DNA from: Clostridium tertium
GTDB taxonomy: Bacteria; Bacillota; Clostridia; Clostridiales; Clostridiaceae
Reading direction: 5' to 3'
Assembly (NCBI RefSeq): GCF_017873245.1
Contig: NZ_JAGGJY010000004.1
Span: 124,001 to 188,000 of the forward strand
DNA length: 64,000 nucleotides
Within the stretch, counting starts at the first letter, position 1. Each line of letters opens with the position of its first letter. The position numbers and the translations under genes are program-made. Shown piece by piece: positions 45,450 through 54,584 of this stretch. The notes beneath the pieces were generated by a model that saw only the letters and a list, made by a program, of their open reading frames with translations, had not been told where the DNA came from and did not search any database.

Positions 45450-47390
45450 TTAAATTCTTCTTGCTACTTCAGATGCCTCTTCTATGCAATTAAGTGCTCT
45501 ACGAGCTCTAACTGCATCTCCAATTACGTGATATGGTATATTATTTTCTTTGCAATAGTCAGATATTGATTCAAAATTACGAGATCTTGCTCCTATTGCA
45601 ACTATAACTGAATCACATGGAACTTCTTCAACTACTCCATTTCTATCTATAACTATTGATTTTTCCTTTATTTCAACACATTTTGCTTCAGTTATGGTCT
45701 TAATTCCTTCATGATATAAGCTTTCCATAACACAAATCTTTCTTAATTGCCCTAAATCCTTTGCTACTTCATTAAGCATTTCCACTACAGTAATTTTATT
45801 AACATTTCCTGATAAATACTCAGCAACTTCTAAGCCAACTAGGCCTCCTCCAATTACAACTATATCCCCATTTACCTTCGCTTTTCCTGCAAGTATATCA
45901 TGAGAATTAGTTACATGAGGTAAATTTGCTCCTGGTACATTTAACTTTATTGGTTCTGCACCAGCTGCTATTATAACTTCATCTGGATTTATATCCTTAA
46001 TTACTTCAGCATTAACAGGTGTTGATAATTTTATTTCAACTCCCTTTCTCTTAGCCATTTCTCCCATTGCTATAGCAGCTTCCTTCATTTCTTCTTTTCT
46101 TGGTGCTGCACCAGCAAGAACAAATTGTCCACCTAGTGAATCAGATGCTTCACATAAGATTGGATTATGTCCTCTATCCTTTAATTCTATAGAAGCTTCT
46201 AATCCAGCTACTCCCCCACCAACTATTAATACCTTTTTAGGATTATCTGTTTTATTAATAACAAATTCGGCTTCTCTACCTAAAGCAGGATTTCTCATAC
46301 AAGTTATAAATGGTGCATCTGGATTAGTAAATCCATCATAACAACCTTGATTACATCCAACACAACGTACTATATCATCAACATTTCCATTCTTAGCTTT
46401 ATTACAGAATTCTGGGTCAGCTAATTGAGCTCGTCCCATAACAACCATATCTGCTTTTCCACTTCTAATTATTTCATCTGCTTGCTCTGGATCATTAATT
46501 CTTCCAACAGCAACAGTAATCATTCCAGTTTCTTTTTTAATTCTTGCTGCATTTTCAACATTAAATCCTCTTGGTACGTCAACTGGTGGCACTTCATATT
46601 TTACAGCTGCACTTGAAAAATTTCCACGTGATACATCAAGTACATCTACTCCAGCCTCTTTAGCCCATTTACAAAATTGAATAACCTCTTCTATAGTAAG
46701 TCCATCTTCTACACAATCATCATGAGCATCTATTCTCATAAATAAAGGCATATCTTCTGGTATGTTTTCTCTTATAGATTTTATACACTCTAATAAAAAT
46801 CTAGCACGATTTTCTAAGCTTCCACCGTATTCATCCATTCTTTTATTAAAAGCCTTACTTAAGAATGAGTGTGGTGTGTAATTATGTCCAGCATGAAACT
46901 CTACAGTATCATATCCTGCTTCTACAGCACGTTTAGCTGCATCTCCAAAAGCCTTAATACATTCATTTATTATTTCCTTGCTTGCAGCTTTTATAACATA
47001 GTCTGTTCCTTCAACTTTAAAATCACTTGGAACTACTACCATTGAAGTTTGATCTCCAAATAATACAGCTGAACCACCAAGCCATAATTGTACTCCTGCC
47101 TTTGCTCCACCTTCATGTATTGCATCAGCAAGCTTTTTCATTCCTGGAATATATTTATCATCTGATAGTGCTAAAAAGTTTTTCGGTGCAGCTTTATCAT
47201 ATACAGAACATACTTCTGTGAAGTTTAAGCCATTTCCTCCTAAAGATCTTGCAGCATGGTAATTTATAAGCTGATCAGTAACTACCTTCTCATCTTTTAC
47301 CATCTTTGTTCCCATTGCAGGAAATTCAATTCTATTTCTTATTTCCATTCCTCTAATTTTTATTGGACTAAAAAGATCATTAAATGCCAT
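45450..47390 (-). CDS. Old-Yellow-Enzyme family NADH:flavin oxidoreductase (2-enoate reductase/BaiCD-like)
   Basis: 646 residues. An N-terminal FMN-binding TIM barrel (about 1-330; FSPIKIRGMEIRNRI, HAGHNYTPHSFLSKAFN, MRIDAHDDCVEDGL) is followed by a [4Fe-4S] motif (CVGCNQGCYDG, then CMRNP) and a C-terminal FAD/NAD-binding part (VLIVGGGVAGLEASIEL, IVVIGGGLVGLEVAEYL). This is the architecture of 2-enoate reductase, BaiCD/BaiH and 2,4-dienoyl-CoA reductase, which reduce C=C bonds in unsaturated acids or steroids. The exact substrate is not visible. Its promoter carries a large palindrome next to an upstream TetR gene, so substrate-induced expression is likely. Confidence 0.9.
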   Translation of the reverse strand: MAFNDLFSPIKIRGMEIRNRIEFPAMGTKMVKDEKVVTDQLINYHAARSLGGNGLNFTEVCSVYDKAAPKNFLALSDDKYIPGMKKLADAIHEGGAKAGVQLWLGGSAVLFGDQTSMVVVPSDFKVEGTDYVIKAASKEIINECIKAFGDAAKRAVEAGYDTVEFHAGHNYTPHSFLSKAFNKRMDEYGGSLENRARFLLECIKSIRENIPEDMPLFMRIDAHDDCVEDGLTIEEVIQFCKWAKEAGVDVLDVSRGNFSSAAVKYEVPPVDVPRGFNVENAARIKKETGMITVAVGRINDPEQADEIIRSGKADMVVMGRAQLADPEFCNKAKNGNVDDIVRCVGCNQGCYDGFTNPDAPFITCMRNPALGREAEFVINKTDNPKKVLIVGGGVAGLEASIELKDRGHNPILCEASDSLGGQFVLAGAAPRKEEMKEAAIAMGEMAKRKGVEIKLSTPVNAEVIKDINPDEVIIAAGAEPIKLNVPGANLPHVTNSHDILAGKAKVNGDIVVIGGGLVGLEVAEYLSGNVNKITVVEMLNEVAKDLGQLRKICVMESLYHEGIKTITEAKCVEIKEKSIVIDRNGVVEEVPCDSVIVAIGARSRNFESISDYCKENNIPYHVIGDAVRARRALNCIEEASEVARRI

Positions 47391-47434
47391 TTCGCTACCT
47401 CCAAAATTTGATTTTCAATATTTCCCTCACATTC

Positions 47435-47494
47435 ATTATATGACTTTGTTAAAATTAAATCAATATGTTTCAAACATTTTGTTTTAATTTTAAC
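47435..47494 (-). promoter_or_regulatory. Promoter and TetR-type operator of the OYE gene
   Basis: Minus-strand TTGATT (47458-47463), 17-base spacer, TATAAT (47435-47440). Overlapping the -35 box is a 47-base near-perfect palindrome (47448-47494, centre 47471): outer arms GTTAAAATTAAA and its complement, inner core ATGTTTCAAACAT. Only two of the 23 base pairs mismatch. Confidence 0.8.
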
Positions 47495-47524
47495 AAAAAA
47501 AATATCTCATTTATTAAATGAGAT
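47495..47524 (-). terminator. Terminator of the tetR gene
   Basis: Minus-strand ATCTCATTT / AAATGAGAT stem around three bases, followed by a run of Ts, just after the TetR stop. Confidence 0.85.
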
Positions 47525-47530
47525 AATAAC

Positions 47531-48127
47531 CTACATTTTCATATCATTTCCTTTTAACATCTTTAGTATATATTTTATGTAATTAAGTCTTGAATCTATA
47601 TTATTTGATATTTCCTCACCAAAAAATTCATGATCTTCGCCCATAAATGGATATATAATAGACGAAATAAATATAGCTCTTTTATATTTAACTTCCTCGC
47701 CTTCACAATTTAAAACCTCTATCAATGTACTATCCAATTTTCTATTTTTTTCTTTTGTAGTTTCAATTATTTTTACATCCATTTCATCCTTTTCTTTTGA
47801 ATCAGTGGCCTCCTTATTCATAACAAGTACACCAGGATATCTTAACGAATATTCTATAATTTCATTAGCGCATCTAATAAGTCTCTCTTCATTACTTAAC
47901 TCTTCATAATCTAATGGCGAATATGCTTGAGTAATATTGTCTATATAAAATTGTTTAACATATTTCAGCATATTATCCTTACTGCCAAAATAGTAATTTA
48001 TTGCACTTACATTTACTTCAGCTTCTTTTACTATTGTTCTAATTGAAACATTAGTTGACCCATTTTTTCCAAAAAGATATAATGCTCTATCCAAAATTTT
48101 TTCTTCTATCCCCTTTAATTCCTTCAT
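47531..48127 (-). CDS. TetR-family transcriptional regulator
   Basis: 198 residues. N-terminal TetR helix-turn-helix (ILDRALYLFGKNGSTNVSIRTIVKEAEVNVSAINYYFGSK, shown here as landmarks ILDRALYLFG and INYYFGSK, residues about 11-50) followed by a helical ligand-binding domain with no family I can name. It sits directly upstream of the reductase gene on the same strand, separated by its own terminator and the large palindrome, which is its most likely operator. The ligand is unknown and is probably the reductase's substrate. Confidence 0.9.
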   Translation of the reverse strand: MKELKGIEEKILDRALYLFGKNGSTNVSIRTIVKEAEVNVSAINYYFGSKDNMLKYVKQFYIDNITQAYSPLDYEELSNEERLIRCANEIIEYSLRYPGVLVMNKEATDSKEKDEMDVKIIETTKEKNRKLDSTLIEVLNCEGEEVKYKRAIFISSIIYPFMGEDHEFFGEEISNNIDSRLNYIKYILKMLKGNDMKM

Positions 48128-48281
48128 ATCTTCACTCCCAATCTATTTTAGCTTTATCTCTCTATTTAAAATATAAAATTCTCATATTATATAAATCAAA
48201 TTAAAAATATTATATCAATTTACTATTTATATATCAAAACTTTAATATATTTTTCTTAATGAATAATTCTTATAAAAATTC

Positions 48282-48788
48282 TTAGAAGGATTTTATAAAT
48301 ATACATTTTGATAAATCTCTTAGTCTTTGTTCATCTAAAATTTATATTTTCTTATTATCACATCTTATAATTGATTCTGATTCTAACTCTTTAAACGTTC
48401 TATCTAAATGCCTTGTAAATTTAATATTTCCCAGGAACTTCTTTCTAATTATATCTGACGGTATTGCTATTAAATATGTATCACCTATAGCATTAATATC
48501 ACAAAGTATATTAGTATTCTTTAATAATTCTATATCTCCTATTGAATTAAAATTACTATAAAACTTTAAAAACATTGATTTACCATTTTCAAAAAGATAC
48601 GATATCTTTATCTTAACATCTACAAGTAAATAATAATATTAAAGATCATCTTGTGCCTGTAATATATATTCTTCCTTCTCATAAAAATGAATCTGAGCAT
48701 AATCTATAATTTCTTAATCTAATATTTCTTCTATATTATGTTTATCAATATAGTACTTTAAAAGACTTCTATCTGATATTCTTCTCAT
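48282..48788 (-). pseudogene. Broken Crp/Fnr-family regulator (YeiL-like)
   Basis: Starts at ATG 48788 after AGGAGAA and reads RRISDRSLLKYYIDKHN, then a cyclic-nucleotide-binding-type fold (YAQIHFYEKEEYIL, SIGDIELLKNTNILCDINAI) and part of the C-terminal winged helix (RHLDRTFKELESESII). There are in-frame TAA stops after EEILD, after QAQDDL and after CDNKKI. A stretch between the sensor domain and the winged helix is missing. The reading frame is otherwise kept to a final TAA at 48282. Confidence 0.78.
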
Positions 48789-48957
48789 AATTTCTCCTAT
48801 AATAACATATGTCATGTATTAATTAATATAAATATTGTAATTTAGTTATAATGAAATGTAAATTTTGAAATTATATATTTTAATTAAATATTAAATATTT
48901 ATTGAATTTATATGCTATATTTATAATTATGTAAATAAATACACTAGGGGGACTTTT

Positions 48958-49647
48958 ATGAAATATGAAGTTATAATATTCGATGCAGATGAAACATTAT
49001 TTGATTTTAGGGAATCTGAAAAATATGCTTTTGAAAAGGCAATTTTAGAATTTAATATTGATTATAGAGAAGATTATCATCTTAAAATATATTCTGATAT
49101 AAATACTGCTATTTGGAAGGAATTTGAATGTGGTCTTATTTCTCAAGAAAAATTAAAAGTTGAGAGATTTAAAAGATTATCTCATGAATTAAATATAAAG
49201 TTTGATGAACTTGAATTTTCTAAATCATATTTAAAACATTTATCTCATTCTTCAATCTTATATGAGGAAAGCTTTAATCTTGTAGAAGAACTTAGTAAAA
49301 ATTATAGACTTTCTATAATAACTAATGGACTATCAGATGTTCAAAGTAATAGAATAAGAAAATCTAATATAGCTAAATATTTTGATGATATTATAATATC
49401 CGAAGAAGTCAGTGTATCAAAACCAAATTATGATATATTTAAAATTGCTTTAAACAATCTAAATTATAATGATAAAAGCAAGGTATTAATGGTAGGTGAT
49501 AGCTTAACATCAGATATTCAAGGCGGAATAAACTTTGGTATAGATACATGTTGGCTTAATACATGTAAAATTGAAAATAAAACTAATTTTAAGCCTACTT
49601 ATGAAATTTCTACATTAACAGAAATTATTGAAATTTTAAAGAAATAA
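48958..49647 (+). CDS. HAD-family hydrolase, YjjG-type
   Basis: 229 residues resembling the YjjG/YfnB group of HAD phosphatases, which dephosphorylate (noncanonical) pyrimidine nucleotides. HAD motifs: I, FDADETLFDF (residues 8-17); II, IITNGLSDVQ; III, Lys in VSKPNYDIF; IV, VGDSLTSDIQGG. The cap is helical (C1 type). A purine-rich site (AGGGGGAC) lies before the ATG. Monocistronic. A house-cleaning role is the family default. Confidence 0.88.
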   Translation: MKYEVIIFDADETLFDFRESEKYAFEKAILEFNIDYREDYHLKIYSDINTAIWKEFECGLISQEKLKVERFKRLSHELNIKFDELEFSKSYLKHLSHSSILYEESFNLVEELSKNYRLSIITNGLSDVQSNRIRKSNIAKYFDDIIISEEVSVSKPNYDIFKIALNNLNYNDKSKVLMVGDSLTSDIQGGINFGIDTCWLNTCKIENKTNFKPTYEISTLTEIIEILKK

Positions 49648-49756
49648 TTTAATGTAGGTAATTTAATACTTATCTCCTTACTATTAACATTATTCGTTAG
49701 TATATATTTATTTTTTTATTAAATACTAACTATGAATACGCCTTAGGAGGATATTT

Positions 49757-50407
49757 ATGAAAACATTACTTTTATCGCTATTAATATCAACATCAATTGC
49801 AAATATTAATTTTATTTCACCACTTCAAAAGGTCTCTGCTAATATTAATAATTCTATTATTTTTAACGAAAAGCAAGGATATAATGAAGAATACACAACA
49901 ATATTTAATAATATGATGAAGGCTATGAATGCTGCACCTAATACTGGAAATGTTAATTTAGACTTTGTCTTAGAAATGATACCTCACCATGAGGGTGGCA
50001 TAAATATGGCAAAAGCAATCGTTAAATATGGCTCTAATCCAGAAGTAAAAAAAATTGCTGAAAATATCATTACTTCTCAAGAAGCACAAATTCCAATTAT
50101 GAAGCAACTAAAAGCTAAATTTGATAAAGAAAAACCTTCAAGTAAAGCAGACTCTGAAGAATATCTAGAAGAATATAATAAAGTAAAAGATAAGATGTTT
50201 AAGGAAATGCAAGGTGTTGAAATAACTAATAATGTTGATGCTAATTTTCTTCAAGAAATGATATATCACCATGAAGGTGCTATTGGCATGGCAAAAGATA
50301 TTTTAAAATATACAAAGGATCCTGAGCTTAGAAAGCTTGCTGAAAATATTGTAACTACACAAAGTAAAGGTGTTGAAGAAATGAAAGCACTATTAAAGAA
50401 ATTATAA
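49757..50407 (+). CDS. Secreted DUF305 protein
   Basis: 216 residues. A signal peptide (MKTLLLSLLISTSIANINF..., cleavage about residue 29) precedes a two-part DUF305 helical domain. Each half has the family motif MIxHHEGxxxMA: EMIPHHEGGINMAKAI near residue 75 and EMIYHHEGAIGMAKDI near 178. The paired His residues suggest metal binding; some DUF305 proteins bind copper or iron outside the cell. AGGAGG before the ATG. No lipobox. Monocistronic. Confidence 0.87.
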   Translation: MKTLLLSLLISTSIANINFISPLQKVSANINNSIIFNEKQGYNEEYTTIFNNMMKAMNAAPNTGNVNLDFVLEMIPHHEGGINMAKAIVKYGSNPEVKKIAENIITSQEAQIPIMKQLKAKFDKEKPSSKADSEEYLEEYNKVKDKMFKEMQGVEITNNVDANFLQEMIYHHEGAIGMAKDILKYTKDPELRKLAENIVTTQSKGVEEMKALLKKL

Positions 50408-50425
50408 AATATCTTTAAAGTATAA

Positions 50426-50457
50426 TAGATGAGTTTATACTAAAATAAACTCATCTA
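50426..50457. terminator. Hairpin after the DUF305 gene
   Basis: Perfect 12-bp stem TAGATGAGTTTA / TAAACTCATCTA with an eight-base loop, but without a T run on the + strand; a weak terminator at best. Confidence 0.55.
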
Positions 50458-50491
50458 TATAAATTACTAATCAAATTTAATTTTAAATATA

Positions 50492-50889
50492 TTATTCTAA
50501 TGCTGCATAAGTAGCCATTCTAAGCTTTCTAACAATTGGTGTAACTCTAGAATCGCATCTTTGAATAAAATACATAAATACCACATTTTCCTTTGGATCC
50601 ATATTTTGATCTGAAGCTAATCTATCTTGTGCCATAAACTCTATAGTTTTACGGCCTAATATTCGTTTACCATTATGTTCACCTTTATTAACCATCATCA
50701 TAGCAAAATGACTGTAGTCATCAATAGTTTATACAAGCCCTGCTCCCCCAGATTCAAATGTTACATCTTCTCCATAATATTCACCTAAATGACTAATATT
50801 AAATACAGAAAGTTCTCCTTTTCTTCATTCCATCTATATTTTTTTGCAAAACCATTTAACTTATCCATGGTATTTTTATATAAAAACAT
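50492..50889 (-). pseudogene. Remnant of a serine hydrolase (class C beta-lactamase family)
   Basis: Pieces of a beta-lactamase/esterase-type serine hydrolase: FAKKYRWNEE, then in another frame GELSVFNISHLGEYYGEDVTFESGGAGLV, a TAA, and TIDDYSHFAMMMVNKGEHNG through ILGRKTIEFMAQDRL. The final part (DPKENVVFMYFIQ) follows after an internal deletion. The N-terminal catalytic SxxK region is absent. So: one frameshift, one stop, two deletions. Confidence 0.75.
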
Positions 50890-51006
50890 AAAATCTCTCC
50901 CTTTACCTTATTTATTAATTCATATTCTAAATAAATAAAAATCCTATGGATTATTTTACAATCTATATGATAAGTTATTAACCTAAAATATTTAATTATT
51001 TTATCG

Positions 51007-51081
51007 TTAATTTTTACACCAATTAATTTCTTCTTTATAGTTAATCCTGTTAAATCTTATAAATATATCTTTTTCATTCAT
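51007..51081 (-). CDS. 24-codon ORF with a good ribosome site (doubtful)
   Basis: ATG after TTAGGAG, encoding MNEKDIFIRFNRINYKEE and a short tail. It could be the remnant of a longer gene, or chance. The rest of 50890-51258 shows no gene. Confidence 0.25.
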   Translation of the reverse strand: MNEKDIFIRFNRINYKEEINWCKN

Positions 51082-51258
51082 AAGAAATACTCCTAAAATT
51101 TATTCAATTTCAAGTGAACTTTATTCTCTTAAAAAGTTAATCTCTTATTTTTATAAAGGGTATCCCGTTTCATTAATTCCTTTTAAACCATTGATTTTAC
51201 TTACTTAAAGACGTTTTTAAACTTAAATATAAACTTTTATATATTATATATATGCACC

Positions 51259-51290
51259 AAAAGTGAAGTTTTAATTAAAACTTCACTTTT
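51259..51290. terminator. Terminator after the ABC-class ATPase operon
   Basis: A 32-base perfect palindrome (arms AAAAGTGAAGTTTTAA and its complement) about 85 bases beyond the ATPase stop. The T run on the minus strand is only four bases. Confidence 0.75.
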
Positions 51291-51373
51291 CATCGGCTAA
51301 TATCAAAATTTATTTTGATACAACTTATTCTTATCTGATTATATAAATAATATTTGTAAATTAATGATTCTTC

Positions 51374-53074
51374 TTATAATATAAGCTTTCTATATCTATT
51401 ATAAGCAGCCATAACTTCTTGTTTTCTTGGCATTGATAAACTTCCAGATCCACCATATATCTTATCTATAGAAATTAATCCTTTTTTATTTATCTCTTCA
51501 TATATATAATCAATCATTTCTTCAAAAGCTAATGATTTCTTCATCATATTATCTTCTGCCCACTTCATAATAGCACCTATTGAATTTAGTTGCTCATTAT
51601 CTACTATTTGCTCAACTGATCTTAAATCTATATCTTCTTTATTTATAATAATTGAGCTTACTCCCATAGTTTTTATTTTTACACCTTTATGGGTGCTTTC
51701 TATAGTTCCTTTTTCTACTTTCCTATCAAAACTTATGTTTATCTTTATATCCTTTTCTTTAATTCTCTTATTTATTTCGCCTCTCATTAATGACTTTGCT
51801 TCTTTAGTTACATCTTTTGCTTCATAATTATCCATTTGAATAATACAATCTGCTACATCAAAATAATCTCCTGAACTTCCTATTACTAAAATTGTAGAAA
51901 TATTTTTTTGTTCATATAATGGCTTAACTATTTCTATAAATGGAGTTATAGGCTCCTTTTCTTTTGAAACTAATCTTTGCATTAAGTCATCTCTAATCAT
52001 AAAATTAGTTGCAGATGTATCTTCATCAATTAACAATGCATTAGCACCACTCTCAATTGATTCAATTATATTTGCTGCTTGAGATGTACTTCCACTGGCA
52101 TTTTCAGTTGTAAACTTTATTGTGTCTTTTCCATTTGGCAGGTTATCTATAAATAATGATATATCCGTATTTTTAATGCTTCTTCCATCTTCTGCTCTAA
52201 CTTTTACAGAAGTATTATCAGTTATAACAAATTCTCTTCCATCACCCTCGATATGATTATATACTCCAAGCTCTAATGAATTTAAAATAGTAGATTTTCC
52301 ATGATATCCACCACCTACTATTAAAGTTATACCTTCTTTTATTCCCATCCCTTTTATTAAGCCTCTATTAGGCAAATTAAATTCTACTTCTAAGCTTTTA
52401 GGTGATTTAAATTTTTTAGCAGTTTTTAATGGTCTTGATGAAACTCCACTTTCTCTTGGAAGTATCGATCCATTGGCCACAAAAGCAATTAATTTATTTT
52501 TCTTAAGGTTAGCTCTGATGTATTCTTGATCTTCCATCATCCTTATCCTATCAATAAGCTTATTCTTATTAATATTCTTATATATTAATGTATTTTCTAC
52601 TATACTAGGAACAATATTATATAATATCTTTTCTAACTCCTTAGCTAATACACTTCTACCTCTAGCTGGAAAACCAACATAAAATCTTGCTTCTATGTTA
52701 TTTTTATTTATTATTATTGAAGTTCTCTCCAATATTTCTTGAGGACACTTACTTATTGTAATTAATCCACTTTTTCCTGATCCAAATATTCTTTCACTAT
52801 ACTTATTTATATTTGAATAAAATAGTCTAGTTATAAAATCTGAAACTGCAATTCTTTTATATTTTTCATTTAATAAATTTTCTGGGAAATCAGCTATCTT
52901 TTTATCAATAACAACTCTAACTCTTGATGGAGATGCAAAAGGATCTCCTTGAACATGATCAATACATAAAATATAACTTTTAAAGTCATATTCGCCTTGT
53001 AAGTCCTTATATGCTTTATATCCCTTACCATCTATTCTTCTTAATTCTTCTTTTAAAATGCTATAATCCCTCAT
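51374..53074 (-). CDS. ABC-class ATPase domain protein (COG3044)
   Basis: 566 residues of the predicted 'ATPase of the ABC class' family, which has no membrane partner. N-terminal domain to about residue 235 (IDGKGYKAYKDLQGEYDF), then an ABC ATPase with Walker A VGGGYHGKSTILNSLELG and a Walker B-like region ALLIDEDTSATNFMIRDDLM. The C-terminal stretch (about 480-566) is helical. The biological role is not known; RNA- or nucleotide-related functions have been suggested for relatives, without proof here. Lies 10 bases after the DUF1836 gene in a two-gene operon. Confidence 0.85.
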   Translation of the reverse strand: MRDYSILKEELRRIDGKGYKAYKDLQGEYDFKSYILCIDHVQGDPFASPSRVRVVIDKKIADFPENLLNEKYKRIAVSDFITRLFYSNINKYSERIFGSGKSGLITISKCPQEILERTSIIINKNNIEARFYVGFPARGRSVLAKELEKILYNIVPSIVENTLIYKNINKNKLIDRIRMMEDQEYIRANLKKNKLIAFVANGSILPRESGVSSRPLKTAKKFKSPKSLEVEFNLPNRGLIKGMGIKEGITLIVGGGYHGKSTILNSLELGVYNHIEGDGREFVITDNTSVKVRAEDGRSIKNTDISLFIDNLPNGKDTIKFTTENASGSTSQAANIIESIESGANALLIDEDTSATNFMIRDDLMQRLVSKEKEPITPFIEIVKPLYEQKNISTILVIGSSGDYFDVADCIIQMDNYEAKDVTKEAKSLMRGEINKRIKEKDIKINISFDRKVEKGTIESTHKGVKIKTMGVSSIIINKEDIDLRSVEQIVDNEQLNSIGAIMKWAEDNMMKKSLAFEEMIDYIYEEINKKGLISIDKIYGGSGSLSMPRKQEVMAAYNRYRKLIL

Positions 53075-53084
53075 AAACTACCTC

Positions 53085-53669
53085 TTATAATTTATTAAAA
53101 TAATCATCTATTAACTTTTCGCCCATTCTTCTATACATATTACTCATATTAATAAATGAACTAAGCAATAAAAAGTTTTTTTCAAATTCATCAGAACTTA
53201 AATTTTCTTCTTTTGCTATCATATTTTCAATACTATCATATTTTATTTCAATTGAACCTTCTACATCTTTTAAATCTTCCCCATATTGTTTTAAATACAA
53301 TTTATATAATTCTCTTATTGGATAATCTTCTTCATTTTCTAAGGATATAACTATTTTATTTAATGAACTCTTTATATCACTTATTGATAACGCTCCCTTT
53401 AAATTATAAATAAGACTCATTAAAAGTAAGTGTTCCTTGCTATACTTTTTATTTTTTACAGACATTAAAAGTTTTCCTTTAGCATAATTGTTAACCATAG
53501 TTTTTGTTAATGCCTTATCATCTTCATTTCTCTTAGTTTCATTAAACTTACTATCAAAAAGCTGTGTTACTTGATCCATATATAAATCTATCTCAGGTAT
53601 TTCATCTAATGTTAATTGATTTTGTAAATTCAGCTCACTAAATTTTTCTTTTAATTCATTAATATCCAT
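53085..53669 (-). CDS. DUF1836 domain protein
   Basis: About 194 residues. The DUF1836 core covers most of the protein (LTKTMVNNYAKGKLL, KKYSKEHLLLMSLIYNLKGALS). The N-terminal part of this domain resembles a MerR-like winged helix, so DNA binding is plausible. I start at ATG 53669 after ATGGAGG; a TTG eight codons earlier runs through the ribosome site. First gene of the operon with the ABC-class ATPase. A palindrome lies just upstream. Confidence 0.82.
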   Translation of the reverse strand: MDINELKEKFSELNLQNQLTLDEIPEIDLYMDQVTQLFDSKFNETKRNEDDKALTKTMVNNYAKGKLLMSVKNKKYSKEHLLLMSLIYNLKGALSISDIKSSLNKIVISLENEEDYPIRELYKLYLKQYGEDLKDVEGSIEIKYDSIENMIAKEENLSSDEFEKNFLLLSSFINMSNMYRRMGEKLIDDYFNKL

Positions 53670-53681
53670 ATGTACCTCCAT

Positions 53682-53698
53682 GTAGTTTTGCAAACTAC
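53682..53698. promoter_or_regulatory. Palindrome in the DUF1836 5' leader
   Basis: GTAGTTT-TGC-AAACTAC, perfect 7-base arms, just before the ATGGAGG ribosome site and downstream of a minus-strand promoter (TTGAAA, 17 bases, TATATT). It matches the site at 53845. Confidence 0.55.
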
Positions 53699-53800
53699 CT
53701 ATTAATATATCTATATTTAAATATACTAGTATCAGTTAGATATTTCAAGGAATTTAATAAAATATATAAATTTCCCTAAAAATTTGAGATATTATAGACT

Positions 53801-53829
53801 TTGACTTTTTAAATTTATATTATTAATAT
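53801..53829 (+). promoter_or_regulatory. Sigma-A promoter of the hemolysin III gene
   Basis: TTGACT (53801-53806), 17-base spacer, TAATAT (53824-53829). Confidence 0.7.
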
Positions 53830-53844
53830 AATAGTAACAGTACA

Positions 53845-53859
53845 TAGTTTTCTAAACTA
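53845..53859. promoter_or_regulatory. Palindrome in the hemolysin III 5' leader
   Basis: TAGTTT-TCT-AAACTA, closely matching GTAGTTT-TGC-AAACTAC at 53682. Both lie between promoter and ribosome site of divergent genes, 162 bases apart, suggesting one regulator for both. Confidence 0.55.
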
Positions 53860-53880
53860 CATGTAAAGGGGTGTTCATTT

Positions 53881-54528
53881 TTGGAAAAGTATTTAAGAGA
53901 ACCTATAAATAGTTTAACTCATTGGGTTGGTGCAATTTTATCACTATTTGCATTAATTGCAATGCTAGCAAAAGGATTAGTTAATAATGCATCTAATGTA
54001 GCAATTGTTTCTGTAGTTATATTTGGTATAAGCTTAATTTTACTATATAGTGTTTCTGCAACTTATCATGGCGTAATAACAAGTGAAAAAATAATATTTA
54101 GACTTAGAAAGTTAGATCATTCTATGATATTTATCTTAATAGCTGGTTCTTATGCACCATTTTGCTTAATTGCTCTAGGTGGTTCAAAAGGAACTGTATT
54201 TTTTACAACTATAGCTTCTATAGCTTTAGCTGGCATATTATTTAGGATGTTATGGTTTAATTGCCCAAGATGGTTACAAACATCTCTTTATATTGGTCTA
54301 GGATGGGCTGCTATATTTATGATTAAACCATTATCACAAGTACTAAATCCTATTAGTTTATTTTTATTAGTACTTGGAGGTGTTCTTTACACAGTAGGTG
54401 GTGTTATATATGGAATAAAGCCTAAAAAACTTCAATTAGGTAAGTTTGGTTTTCATGAAATATTCCATATATTTATTATCTTAGGAAGCTTAAGTCACTT
54501 CATATGTGTTTTCACATATCTCATATAA
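53881..54528 (+). CDS. Hemolysin III / PAQR-family membrane protein
   Basis: 215 residues with seven predicted membrane helices. Conserved PAQR/HlyIII metal-site motifs: EPINSLTHWVGA near the N-terminus, SATYHG (about 60), LRKLDHSMIFILIAGSYAPF (about 78-97) and GFHEIFHIFIILGSLSHF at the end, with zinc-type His and Asp residues. Bacterial relatives act in membrane energetics or lipid homeostasis rather than as proven hemolysins. Starts with TTG after AAAGGGGTG. Divergent from the DUF1836 operon and sharing a palindromic site with it. Confidence 0.9.
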   Translation: MEKYLREPINSLTHWVGAILSLFALIAMLAKGLVNNASNVAIVSVVIFGISLILLYSVSATYHGVITSEKIIFRLRKLDHSMIFILIAGSYAPFCLIALGGSKGTVFFTTIASIALAGILFRMLWFNCPRWLQTSLYIGLGWAAIFMIKPLSQVLNPISLFLLVLGGVLYTVGGVIYGIKPKKLQLGKFGFHEIFHIFIILGSLSHFICVFTYLI

Positions 54529-54540
54529 ATATAAACAAAT

Positions 54541-54578
54541 AAAAAATGAAGCTCTAATTAATAGGGCTTCATTTTTTA
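54541..54578. terminator. Bidirectional terminator
   Basis: Stem AAAAAATGAAGCTC / GGGCTTCATTTTTT with a G-U pair and T runs on both strands, between the convergent hemolysin III and permease genes. Confidence 0.9.
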
Positions 54579-54584
54579 TTTATA

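Noticed and set aside
49696..49730. GTTAGTAT / ATACTAAC hairpin upstream of the DUF305 gene as a terminator
   Set aside because: The T run is inside the loop and none follows the stem; it may simply be promoter-region symmetry.
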